From Alistipes sp. (lineage in GTDB: Bacteria; Bacteroidota; Bacteroidia; Bacteroidales; Rikenellaceae): 25,096 nt of DNA. The notes under the pieces were generated by a model. The model was not told where the DNA came from. It saw nothing but the letters and a program-made list of their open reading frames with translations, and did no database searches. Shown here in pieces: positions 15,885 through 23,020 of this stretch. The stretch spans positions 1-25,096 of the forward strand of contig JAHHQL010000024.1 of the NCBI GenBank assembly GCA_020026415.1, in the 5' to 3' direction. Position 1 is the stretch's first letter. Every line of letters begins with the position of its first letter. A program made the position numbers and the translations under genes.

Positions 15885-17072
15885 ATGACTATGAAAAAAA
15901 TACAAATCGTTTTGATGATTGTGGCAGCCGCCCTGTTTACGTCCTGCTACAACGATTTCGATACCGTGGAGCCCGAAAAGATCTGGAAGGATTCCGATTT
16001 CAAGGATTGCGAACTGATCTCGATCAACGACCTGAAGAAGGAATTTTTCATGGATAAGTTCGGCGGTCTGAGCAACACCGGAAGCAACGGCAGTTGGAGC
16101 GACACCAAATCTTATCAGATCGACCGCGATGTCTATATCAAGGGTAAGGTTATTTCGAACGACCGCGAAGGCAATATCTTCAAGTCGCTGTTCCTGCAGG
16201 ACGAGAGTGGTGCCATCGAGATTCGTCTGACGAACGGCAACTTCCTGCGTTACCACATGGGTATCTACAACGAAACCCGCACCGAGATCCCTTCGCAGTG
16301 GGTTTATGTAAAACTGAAAGGTCTTTACATCGGTAACTACCGCATGATGTTGAGCATCGGTAACGGCCCTTCGGAGTCGTACAACACGGTGGGCGAGCAT
16401 AAGTTCTACGCCAACTCGAACATCGAGCAGGCTGCACAGATCAAGGCACATGTTTTTCCCGGTGAGCCTGCGACGCTGGTTGTAGGCAAAGACATCAAGG
16501 TGATCACGCCCGAAAACTATCTGGAGGCGTTGAAATGTCCTGAGGATTTCGGTCGTCTGATCCGTTTTGAGCGCATCAAGTGTCACTATGCCGGTGTGAA
16601 GAATCAGGACGGCGTGGAGAAAGCACCGCTGAAAAACGGTCAGTATGATCAGATCTATCCGAGTTGGATTTATACGGACATCCGTCCCATTGTAAACAAG
16701 GCTTGGTATCGCATGGCATACAGCCACCACAGCGTGAACTTGTTCGGATCGGTTTGCTTCACCTACAACGAGAATGCCCAATACACTTCGGACAAGGGTG
16801 TTTACATGGTTCGTACGAGCGGTTATTCGCGTTTTTCGGACAAACCCGTCGTAAAGGATGGTCGTGTGGGTAACATCACGGGTATCTACGGAATTTATTC
16901 GAAGCGCAGCGATTTCACGGGCGGCTCGTATGACTTCGCCACCTATCAGTTGTCGATCAGCCACTTCATGGACCTCGAATTTGAGGCGGACGATTTCCTG
17001 ACCGATGCTGAAGTTGAGGCCATGACCCCCGCCGATTCGTATGTGACTCCCAATGTGAACGAGTTGGACTAA
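15885..17072 (+). CDS. DUF5689-like OB-fold lipoprotein
   Basis: This 395-residue protein has a lipoprotein signal peptide with lipobox Cys21 (ALFTSC). The start could instead be the ATG two codons later (15891), which fits the MKK signal-peptide pattern slightly better. Residues about 45-165 carry an OB-fold-like pattern typical of DUF5689 (YIKGKVISNDREGNIFKSLFLQDESGAIEIRL... YVKLKGLYIGNYRMMLSIG). The second half (about 200-350) contains a strand-rich region (GRLIRFERIKCHYAGV, DKPVVKDGRVGNITGIYGIY) that may be a second copy of the fold. It is the last gene of the operon, directly after the TonB-dependent receptor, and may act as its surface-exposed binding partner. No biochemical function is established that I can name. 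Confidence 0.78.
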   Translation: MTMKKIQIVLMIVAAALFTSCYNDFDTVEPEKIWKDSDFKDCELISINDLKKEFFMDKFGGLSNTGSNGSWSDTKSYQIDRDVYIKGKVISNDREGNIFKSLFLQDESGAIEIRLTNGNFLRYHMGIYNETRTEIPSQWVYVKLKGLYIGNYRMMLSIGNGPSESYNTVGEHKFYANSNIEQAAQIKAHVFPGEPATLVVGKDIKVITPENYLEALKCPEDFGRLIRFERIKCHYAGVKNQDGVEKAPLKNGQYDQIYPSWIYTDIRPIVNKAWYRMAYSHHSVNLFGSVCFTYNENAQYTSDKGVYMVRTSGYSRFSDKPVVKDGRVGNITGIYGIYSKRSDFTGGSYDFATYQLSISHFMDLEFEADDFLTDAEVEAMTPADSYVTPNVNELD

Positions 17073-17083
17073 TTGAATTTCTG

Positions 17084-17150
17084 AAGAGCAGGCTTTTGTC
17101 CTGCTCTTTTTTATACGGGCATCCCGACCGGGGGTGTCCGTATTTTTTTG
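17084..17150 (+). terminator. Tandem Rho-independent terminators ending the nuclease/TonB operon
   Basis: The first hairpin has a 9-bp perfect stem AAGAGCAGG/CCTGCTCTT (17084-17092 with 17100-17108) with a T-run to 17112. The second runs from ATACGG (17113) to CCGTAT (17142), a 13-pair stem including two G-T pairs around a short loop, and is followed by seven T residues. Two strong terminators in series, 12 nt after the stop codon, mark the operon end. Confidence 0.88.
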
Positions 17151-17328
17151 CGGGTGGGGGAGAGTGCCTTATTTTATATAGGAGGGAGAGGAACGGAAAA
17201 ACGCCTCTTTTGGAGGAGAGAAAAGGCAGGTGATTCTGGACTGATCCGGGAGAGACTGTTTCTGAATTGGAGAATAAAAAAACGCGCCATTTGGCTGGGT
17301 TTTTGAATATAAATATATTTTCTTGTTA
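17151..17328. other. Non-coding spacer, purine-rich then AT-rich
   Basis: This stretch lies between the operon terminators and the first rny-tail copy. It has no supportable gene. Its left half is G/A-rich on the plus strand and its right end is AT-rich (GAATATAAATATATTTTC). Similarity to the repeat units begins only at 17329. Confidence 0.6.
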
Positions 17329-17406
17329 TTACTTTGCGTACGAAACAGCACGGGTTTCGCGGATTACGGTGATCTTTACCTGACCGGGACAGTTTTTTCC
17401 GCAGGA

Positions 17407-17436
17407 TAAAAAATCCCCTCCTTATCAAAGGAGGGG
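17407..17436 (-). terminator. Terminator-like hairpin in the distal repeat unit
   Basis: On the minus strand a 9-bp stem CCCCTCCTT/AAGGAGGGG (17415-17423 with 17428-17436, 4-nt loop) is followed by a six-T run. It duplicates the hairpin at 17563-17591 and lies beyond the first extra rny tail. Confidence 0.72.
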
Positions 17437-17562
17437 TTTGGGGAGGATTGTCAAAATGTTTAATGACTATCCCGTTCCGAAAGATTATTTTGCGTATGAA
17501 ACAGCACGGGTCTCGCGGATTACGGTGATCTTCACCTGACCGGGACAGTTTTTCCGCAGGAT

Positions 17563-17591
17563 AAAAAATCCCCTCCTTATCAAAGGAGGGG
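17563..17591 (-). terminator. Terminator of rny (proximal repeat unit)
   Basis: On the minus strand this is the first hairpin after the rny stop codon: a 9-bp perfect stem (17570-17578 with 17583-17591) and a T-run (17568-17563), about 50 nt past the stop. It is embedded in the 155-bp tandem unit, so the gene's own terminator has been duplicated along with its 3' end. Confidence 0.78.
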
Positions 17592-17639
17592 TTTGGGGTG
17601 GATTGTCAAAATGTTTAATGACTATCCCGTTTCGAAAGA

Positions 17640-19190
17640 TTATTTTGCGTATGAAACGGCACGGGTTTCGCGGATTACGGTGATCTTCACCTGACCGGGA
17701 TACGTCATTTCGTCCTGAATGCGTTTTGCAATATCGTGGGACAGGGCTTCCGATTCCTGATCGGTGAGTTTGTCGGCACCGACAATTACGCGCAGTTCGC
17801 GACCTGCCTGAATGGCGTAGGTCTTGACCACTCCGGGGTATGAAAGAGCGATGTCCTCCATCTCCTTGAGACGTTTGATATAACTCTCGACCACTTCGCG
17901 GCGTGCACCGGGACGAGCACCCGAAATCGCATCACAGACCTGAATGATGGGGGCGATGAGCGATGTCATCTCGATCTCGTCGTGGTGAGCACCGATGGCA
18001 TTGCAGACTTCGGGACGCTCCTTATATTTCTCGGCGAGTTCCATACCGATAATTGCATGCGGCAATTCGGGTTCGTCATCGGGCACCTTACCAATATCGT
18101 GCAACAGACCTGCACGGCGTGCAACCTTCGGATTCAGCCCCAGTTCCGAAGCCATGATTCCCGCTAAATTGGCGGTCTCACGGGCGTGTTGCAACAGATT
18201 CTGACCGTAGGACGAACGATATTTCATTTTACCGATCAAACGGATCATTTCGGGGTGCAGACCGTGGATACCCAGATCTATGGCGGTACGTTTACCCACT
18301 TCGACGATCTCCTCTTCGATCTGACGCTGAACTTTGGCGACCACTTCTTCGATACGTGCGGGGTGGATACGGCCGTCGGTTACCAACTGATGCAGAGCCA
18401 GACGGGCGATTTCGCGGCGAACGGGATCAAAACCCGAAAGGATGATGGCTTCGGGCGTGTCATCGACGATGATTTCGATACCTGTGGCTGCCTCCAAGGC
18501 GCGGATGTTACGACCTTCACGGCCGATGATACGGCCTTTGACCTCGTCGCTCTCGATGTTGAATACCGTGACGGCATTCTCGATGGCGGTTTCGGTCGCT
18601 ACACGCTGAATCGAGGTGATGATGATGCGCTTGGCCTCTTTGGTGGCCGTAAGTTTGGCCTCCTCGACCGTCTCGTTGATATAAGCGGCGGCTTCGGTCT
18701 TGGCCTCGGCCTTCATGTTCTCGATCAGTACGTTCTTGGCTTCTTCGGAACTCATGCCCGAAATCTGCTCCAAACGCGAGTTCTGCTCCTTCTGCAACAG
18801 ATCCATCTCCTCCTGTTTACGCTCAACAATCTGCAACTTGCCGGTCAGTTGTTCCTTGAGTTGGGTTGTCTCGCGTACTTTCTTTTCGAGTTTGCGCTGC
18901 TGTGCCTGCAAATCCTGCTCGAAGAGTTTCGCTTTTTGTTTCTCTTGCGCCAGTTTCTGATTCTGCTCATTGACCATGCGTTCGTGGTCGCTCTTGAGTT
19001 GGACGAATTGCTCCTTGGCCTGAAGGATCTTCTCCTTCTTGATCATTTCGCCTTCGGCTTCGGCCTCCTTGATGATGGCCTGACTGCGTTGCTTGGCATT
19101 GTTCCGCATGATGCGGGTGGTGACAAATTCGTACACCACGATACCAACGACCGCCGAGACTACTGCACATAAAATAAAAAGAATATTCAT
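17640..19190 (-). CDS. rny: Ribonuclease Y
   Basis: This 516-residue membrane-anchored endoribonuclease initiates mRNA decay. An N-terminal transmembrane segment (about 2-22) is followed by a long Glu/Lys/Gln-rich coiled coil (about 30-190). A KH RNA-binding domain follows, with GRIIGREGRNIR at 219-230. The HD catalytic domain carries the metal-binding His364-Asp365 in GLLHDIGK and AHHDE (401-405). Length and domain order match the family. The 6S-like RNA gene lies 64 bp upstream, with zapA beyond it. The last 19 codons are duplicated twice downstream (17329-17639). The coding sequence itself appears intact. Confidence 0.97.
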   Translation of the reverse strand: MNILFILCAVVSAVVGIVVYEFVTTRIMRNNAKQRSQAIIKEAEAEGEMIKKEKILQAKEQFVQLKSDHERMVNEQNQKLAQEKQKAKLFEQDLQAQQRKLEKKVRETTQLKEQLTGKLQIVERKQEEMDLLQKEQNSRLEQISGMSSEEAKNVLIENMKAEAKTEAAAYINETVEEAKLTATKEAKRIIITSIQRVATETAIENAVTVFNIESDEVKGRIIGREGRNIRALEAATGIEIIVDDTPEAIILSGFDPVRREIARLALHQLVTDGRIHPARIEEVVAKVQRQIEEEIVEVGKRTAIDLGIHGLHPEMIRLIGKMKYRSSYGQNLLQHARETANLAGIMASELGLNPKVARRAGLLHDIGKVPDDEPELPHAIIGMELAEKYKERPEVCNAIGAHHDEIEMTSLIAPIIQVCDAISGARPGARREVVESYIKRLKEMEDIALSYPGVVKTYAIQAGRELRVIVGADKLTDQESEALSHDIAKRIQDEMTYPGQVKITVIRETRAVSYAK

Positions 19191-19254
19191 TTAATTTTCA
19201 ATCGTTTGTGTTAATAATTTATGATATTTTTTAGGTTTTACAATATGCTTGTAC

Positions 19255-19460
19255 AAAAAAACCGCATAGAATTCCTTATCCTCGTTTGACGAATCCTGCA
19301 AGAATTGTCATGTGTAGGGACTCCGAAAATCGCAATCTTCCAACGGTACGCCGCAGCGTACACCGCCCGAAGGTGGTTAAGGCCTGATTTTGATACAACG
19401 CGAGTTTGCCCAATGTAAAAAGTGTTCAGGGTCGCAAAGCTTTAAGGAATCTATGCGGGT
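19255..19460 (-). ncRNA. ssrS: Probable 6S RNA
   Basis: On the minus strand the region folds as one long irregular hairpin. The ends pair through CCGCATAGATTCCTT (19458-19444) and AAGGAATTCTATGCGG (19277-19262), 15 pairs with a single bulge. Further inward helices are visible, for example CCTG with CAGG and AAAATC with GATTTT, separated by a large unpaired central region. Two small GC hairpins lie at the apex. The 3' strand runs directly into seven T residues (19261-19255). Size (about 205 nt), closing stem, central bubble and position next to zapA all fit 6S RNA, which binds RNA polymerase holoenzyme. The identification rests on fold and context, not on a model score. Confidence 0.7.
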
Positions 19461-19642
19461 AGATTTTATCCTATGTATGTAAAAGAACCAATCTTTTCGG
19501 GAAAAACCTCGTGGAAAAATTATTGTCCTTCCCGCAAGGTGTCTTCCGTTGTCTGTTATTGCCCTTATTCTTGTAAGATGTGTGCCATACCTTAAATAAT
19601 AAAGGGCGGGTAAATATTTCTTCGTTTTTAAGAACCTTCTTT
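19461..19642. other. Spacer between zapA and the 6S-like RNA
   Basis: No open frame or convincing promoter consensus is visible here. On the minus strand a small CCTTGCGGGAAGG hairpin near 19525-19540 is followed by a short T-rich stretch and could end the zapA transcript. The promoter of the 6S-like RNA should lie around 19465-19500, but I cannot match it to TTTG/TANNTTTG. Confidence 0.4.
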
Positions 19643-19951
19643 CTACTCCTTGCTTTGGGGCAGGGTGTGGAGATAGGTGTCGATCCGATTGTCGATCTCT
19701 TCGAGTTGGAGCAGATCCTCTCCGCCCACTTCTCGATCCTGCCTTAAAGACAGGTCGGCAATCGCAAATTTGAGAGCCACCATCGACAGGTAATCCTGTA
19801 AAGTCCAGTCCTTAAACTTTTTCTCCATGATCAGAGAGAGGTAGTTATTGACCTCGCGTTCGGCCAAACGGTACATCTCTTCCTTCTCGCTTGCAATCGT
19901 AAGCGAATATTTCTTACCGGCAATGCGGAGGTTGATAGCCTGATGTGCCAT
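19643..19951 (-). CDS. zapA: Cell division protein ZapA
   Basis: This 102-residue protein fits ZapA, which bundles FtsZ filaments at the division ring. The N-terminal beta-hairpin region reads INLRIAGKKYSLTIASEKEEMYRLAEREVNNYL, typical of the ZapA head domain. The C-terminal part (about 45-98: VALKFAIADLSLRQDREVGGEDLLQLEEIDNRIDTYL) is the long dimerising helix. Its ATG directly follows the stop codon of the upstream coiled-coil gene, so the two are translationally linked. The 6S-like RNA gene follows downstream. Confidence 0.88.
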   Translation of the reverse strand: MAHQAINLRIAGKKYSLTIASEKEEMYRLAEREVNNYLSLIMEKKFKDWTLQDYLSMVALKFAIADLSLRQDREVGGEDLLQLEEIDNRIDTYLHTLPQSKE

Positions 19952-20290
19952 TTATGCTGTGTGTATTTGGTTGTTCTTGTTCGTCAGTTGGTTTTCGTCG
20001 TCAAGTTTGCCGAGCAGGGCAATGCATTTGTCCACCTCCCGCATAAGACGGTTGACGCGCATTCTGGCCTTGTCCCGGTTTTGGCTCTCTCCTGAGAGAC
20101 CTTCGGAAAGTTGCAGCCGGGCCACTTCGTCGTTCAGCTGCTTGATCTGCTCCTGCATTTTGCGCTTCTCGATCTTGAGCTCGTTGCATTGTCTGTCCAG
20201 TTCGACACAGAGTTTCGACAACCGTCGGTGGTCGTCGATGAGTTGCTGTACGTGCAACCCGATATTTTTAATTACACTCTTGTCGGCCAT
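19952..20290 (-). CDS. Small coiled-coil protein paired with ZapA (ZapB-like, function unproven)
   Basis: This 112-residue protein is mostly helical with heptad-like Leu/Ile spacing (IGLHVQQLIDDHRRLSKLCVELDRQCNELKIEKRKMQEQIKQLNDEVARLQLSEG), followed by an Arg-rich helix (RMRVNRLMREVDKCIALLGKLDDEN). I start it at the ATG at 20290 (MADKSVIKN) because the predicted promoter (20324-20355) would begin transcription near 20315, downstream of the earlier in-frame ATG at 20326. It abuts zapA with no spacing. A division-ring partner role, by analogy with ZapB, is inference from the coiled coil and neighbour; I see no proof of homology. Confidence 0.75.
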   Translation of the reverse strand: MADKSVIKNIGLHVQQLIDDHRRLSKLCVELDRQCNELKIEKRKMQEQIKQLNDEVARLQLSEGLSGESQNRDKARMRVNRLMREVDKCIALLGKLDDENQLTNKNNQIHTA

Positions 20291-20323
20291 AAACTTTTTG
20301 CGACTATTCCCAATTCTACACTT

Positions 20324-20355
20324 CAAAGGTAGAAAAAAGAACCCGAAAAAACAAG
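20324..20355 (-). promoter_or_regulatory. Promoter of the coiled-coil/zapA genes
   Basis: On the minus strand CTTG (20355-20352) precedes TACCTTTG (20331-20324) by 20 bp. The -7 element is an exact match to TANNTTTG and the -33 differs at one base. It lies 34 bp before the chosen start at 20290 and argues against the longer open frame. Confidence 0.62.
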
Positions 20356-20419
20356 TTTTTCTCCTGTGAACTCATCCTAAAAATGGAGGGAGAGTGGTGT
20401 AAAGGGTACTTTTCCCCCT

Positions 20420-21724
20420 TTAGCGGATGTGTTCCAGAACTTCTGCGTAGAGATCGTAATCGGCGGCCGAGGTGATGCGAGCCTTGTAGAAGTGTCCTTT
20501 CATCAAACGGCGTCGGTCGGCGGGGATCAGGATCTCTTCATCGACATCGGGCGAGTCGTATTGTGTACGGCCGACATAGAAATCGCCCTGACGCGAGTCG
20601 ATGATCACCTGCTCGACATTACCCACATGGCGACGGTTGTTCTCAAGCGAGATTTCGCGCTGGAGGGTCATGATGCGTGCGGCGCGCCCGTCCTTGATTT
20701 CCTGCGGAATATCATCGCTCAACTCGCGTGCCGAATAGGTGCCCTCCTCCTCCGAGTAGGTGAATACGCCGAGGCGGTCGAATTTCACATCCTTGACGAA
20801 CTGTATCAACTCCTCGAAATCGGACTCCGTCTCACCCGGATAACCCACCATGAGGGTGGTACGCAGGGCAAGATCGGGAATGGCGCGGCGCAGACGTTCG
20901 ATCAGGGCGTAGGCCTCGGCCTTCGTGTGACGGCGGCGCATCGCCTTGAGTTGCGAGTCGGAGATATGTTGGAAGGGGATATCCAGATATTTGCAGATTT
21001 TGGGCTCTTCGGCCATCGCTTGGATCACATCGTCGGGGAATCCCGCGGGGTAGGCGTAGTGCAGGCGAATCCAGCGGATGCCCTCGATGCGGCACAGACG
21101 GCGCAACAATTCGCCGAGTTTGCGTTCGCCGTAGAGATCCATGCCGTAGTAGGTCGAATCCTGTGCAATGACGATTAATTCGCGCACACCGCGTTCGGCC
21201 AGTTTGCGTGCCTCCTCCTCGATCTGCTCCATCGGCACCGAAACGTGGTGACCGCGGATCAGCGGAATGGCGCAATAACCGCACATCCAGTTGCAACCCT
21301 CGCCGATTTTCAGGTAGGCGTAGTGGTCGGGTGTGGTCAGACGGCGGTCGGTGATCAGTTCGCTTTTGTTCTTGACGTTCAGGCGTTCCAGAATGCCGTC
21401 CCACGAGCGTGCTCCGAAATATTCGTCCACTTCGGGGATCTCCTTGCGCAGTTCGTCGGCATAGCGTTGCGACAGACAACCGAAGACGAACAACTCTTCG
21501 ATTTTGCCTGCTTTCTTGGCCTCGGCGGCACGGAGAATCATCTCAATGGATTCCTGTTTGGCATCGGCGATGAAACCGCAGGTGTTGATGACCACCACCT
21601 GTGCATCGGTGCGGTCGCTGTCGTTTACGACTTCATATCCCGCAGCGGCAAGACGAGCCATAATGTGTTCGCTGTCCACCGTATTCTTGGAACAGCCCAG
21701 TGTGATTACATTAATTTTTCTCAT
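20420..21724 (-). CDS. rimO: Ribosomal protein S12 methylthiotransferase RimO
   Basis: This 434-residue radical-SAM enzyme adds a methylthio group to the conserved Asp of ribosomal protein S12. The N-terminal MTTase domain carries cluster cysteines Cys11 (LGCSKN), Cys49 (NTCGF) and Cys83 (FGCLSQRY). The radical-SAM motif CNWMCGYC lies at 144-151. A C-terminal TRAM domain begins around residue 370 (VGNVEQVIID... FYVGRTQYDSPDVDEEILI). I choose the ATG at 21724 (MRKINVITLGCSKN), which aligns the first cysteine at the usual distance from the start; the in-frame ATG at 21739 would add five residues. It overlaps the end of ftsY by 14 nt, so translation is probably coupled. Confidence 0.95.
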   Translation of the reverse strand: MRKINVITLGCSKNTVDSEHIMARLAAAGYEVVNDSDRTDAQVVVINTCGFIADAKQESIEMILRAAEAKKAGKIEELFVFGCLSQRYADELRKEIPEVDEYFGARSWDGILERLNVKNKSELITDRRLTTPDHYAYLKIGEGCNWMCGYCAIPLIRGHHVSVPMEQIEEEARKLAERGVRELIVIAQDSTYYGMDLYGERKLGELLRRLCRIEGIRWIRLHYAYPAGFPDDVIQAMAEEPKICKYLDIPFQHISDSQLKAMRRRHTKAEAYALIERLRRAIPDLALRTTLMVGYPGETESDFEELIQFVKDVKFDRLGVFTYSEEEGTYSARELSDDIPQEIKDGRAARIMTLQREISLENNRRHVGNVEQVIIDSRQGDFYVGRTQYDSPDVDEEILIPADRRRLMKGHFYKARITSAADYDLYAEVLEHIR

Positions 21725-22733
21725 CGCTAAACAGTGCATTTACAAATTCCTTGCGGTCGAACATACGCAGATGGTCGATACCCTCACCGATGCCGATATA
21801 GCGCACGGGGATGCGAAACTGGTCGCTGATGCCGATGACGACACCGCCCTTGGCCGTTCCGTCCAACTTGGTGATCGCCAGCGACGTAACCTGCGTGGCC
21901 TGCGTGAATTGCTTGGCCTGCTCGAAGGCGTTCTGTCCGGTTGAACCGTCCAAAACGAGCATTACTTCGTGCGGCGCACCGGGGATCACTTTGTCCATCA
22001 CGTTGCGGATCTTCTTCAACTCGTTCATCAGGTTCACTTTGTTATGCAGACGGCCTGCCGTGTCGATCAGAACGACGTCGGCGTTGTTGGCTTTGGCGGA
22101 TTTCAGTGTGTCGAATGCCACCGAGGCGGGATCGGAACCCATTTCTTGATGGATCATCGTTGCTCCCGCACGGTCTGCCCATACCTGCAACTGGTCGATG
22201 GCGGCGGCACGGAATGTGTCGGCGGCACCGATCCATACTTTCTTGCCGGCACGAGTCAGTTTGGCGGCGAGTTTGCCGATGGTCGTGGTCTTGCCGGCAC
22301 CGTTCACGCCGACAACCATCACCACGTAGGGTTCACCCTCGCGGGCTTCCAGTCCGAAATTTTCCTGCGAGCCGTGAGCCTCTTCCATGAGCGATGCAAT
22401 CTCTTCGCGCAGCAGGTTTTGCAACTCGGAGGTGTTCATGTATTTGTCCTTGGCAACGCGCTTCTCGATGCGTTCGATGATCTTGACGGTCGTCTCGACA
22501 CCCACATCCGAAGTGATCAGCACCTCCTCCAATTCGTCGAGCACGTCGGCATCGACCGTCGAACGGCCTGCCACGGCGCGCGCCAACTTCGAGAAGAATC
22601 CCGTTTTGGTTTTGTTGAGACCCTCGTTGAGTTCTTCCTGTTCCTTTACGGCTTCTTCGTGTTGTTGTGCGACCTCCTGCTCGGAGGGGGGAGTTGTCGG
22701 TTGCTTCTTCTTAAAAAAATCAAAAAATCCCAT
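21711..22733 (-). CDS. ftsY: Signal recognition particle receptor FtsY
   Basis: This 340-residue SRP-receptor GTPase docks ribosome-SRP complexes at the inner membrane. A short amphipathic, Lys-containing N-terminus (MGFFDFFKKK) and a Gln/Glu-rich linker precede the helical N domain (about 45-125) and the GTPase domain. G-motifs are GVNGAGKTT (142-150), DTFRAAA (172-178), DTAGR (224-228), TKLDG (288-292) and the C-terminal GIGEGIDHLRMFD. The long acidic A domain of enterobacterial FtsY is absent, as is common outside Proteobacteria. It is the first gene of a minus-strand set followed by overlapping rimO. Confidence 0.97.
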   Translation of the reverse strand: MGFFDFFKKKQPTTPPSEQEVAQQHEEAVKEQEELNEGLNKTKTGFFSKLARAVAGRSTVDADVLDELEEVLITSDVGVETTVKIIERIEKRVAKDKYMNTSELQNLLREEIASLMEEAHGSQENFGLEAREGEPYVVMVVGVNGAGKTTTIGKLAAKLTRAGKKVWIGAADTFRAAAIDQLQVWADRAGATMIHQEMGSDPASVAFDTLKSAKANNADVVLIDTAGRLHNKVNLMNELKKIRNVMDKVIPGAPHEVMLVLDGSTGQNAFEQAKQFTQATQVTSLAITKLDGTAKGGVVIGISDQFRIPVRYIGIGEGIDHLRMFDRKEFVNALFSDEKN

Positions 22734-22796
22734 ATTCTGAAGATATTAATGGACGGGTGGGCTTGAGGCTTTCCCGTCAAAAAGTATATAGTCGGA

Positions 22797-22804
22797 CAAA
22801 GATA
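22797..22804 (-). promoter_or_regulatory. Probable -7 element of the ftsY promoter
   Basis: On the minus strand TATCTTTG occupies 22804-22797, an exact -7 match about 64 bp before the ftsY ATG. No clear TTTG is seen at the expected 19-21 bp distance, so the promoter call is partial. Confidence 0.45.
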
Positions 22805-22987
22805 ACAAGAATGGTGCAATTTGAGAAGTAAAAAACAAGAAATATTCTACGTTTGTTTGATTGTGAATGGTTTACAGACGGACATTTGACCTGCTCGGAT
22901 AGGTGTGGCGGTGAATGTCGTGAAAATCACCTGAAACAGGCAGAAGAATCTTCTCGAAGAGGAAAACAAAAGATCGGAAAAAATCCG

Positions 22988-22995
22988 TATATTTG
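22988..22995 (+). promoter_or_regulatory. Probable -7 element of the DUF1566-type gene
   Basis: TATATTTG matches TANNTTTG and lies 25 bp before the ATG at 23021. The -33 region is A-rich and lacks a TTTG. Its position makes the longer in-frame start at 22853 unlikely, because that start lies upstream of transcription. Confidence 0.45.
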
Positions 22996-23020
22996 TCCGT
23001 TGAGAGAAAACGATAAGAAC

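Larger units (their letters stand above)
17329..17639 (-). repeat. Two tandem 156/155-bp units, each carrying a copy of the rny 3' end plus a hairpin
   Basis: Unit 1 (17329-17484) and unit 2 (17485-17639) are near-identical and abut the true end of rny at 17640. In each, the first 61 bp repeat the rny end (minus strand: 19 codons from PGQVK to SYAK plus TAA). The remaining 94-95 bp contain a terminator-like palindrome and no rny sequence. Relative to rny, copy 2 differs at two bases (GAA/GAG, GCC/GCT) and copy 1 at four (GTG/GTA, GCC/GCT, TCA/TCG, AAA/AAG). Every one is a synonymous third position. The hairpin portions differ from each other by two substitutions and one T in a homopolymer. 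Confidence 0.92.

Noticed and set aside
17174..17428. Minus-strand open frames overlapping the distal rny-tail copy
   Set aside because: They are in a different frame from the duplicated rny codons. The tail copy itself has no start codon or promoter, so it is not a gene.
17329..17639. CRISPR array as an explanation for the regular 155-bp units
   Set aside because: There are only two units, no short repeat alternates with unique spacers, and the units contain rny coding sequence and a terminator.
18186..19172. Plus-strand open frame of 328 codons opposite rny
   Set aside because: It lies fully inside the intact rny gene and encodes a Leu/Phe/Asp-rich shadow product with no domain.
21969..22766. 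Plus-strand open frame of 265 codons opposite ftsY
   Set aside because: It is antisense to a complete, conserved ftsY with all GTPase motifs; the translated product is a shadow.
22853..23020. N-terminal 56-codon extension of the DUF1566-type gene
   Set aside because: The predicted -7 element lies inside it and a clear signal peptide begins at 23021.
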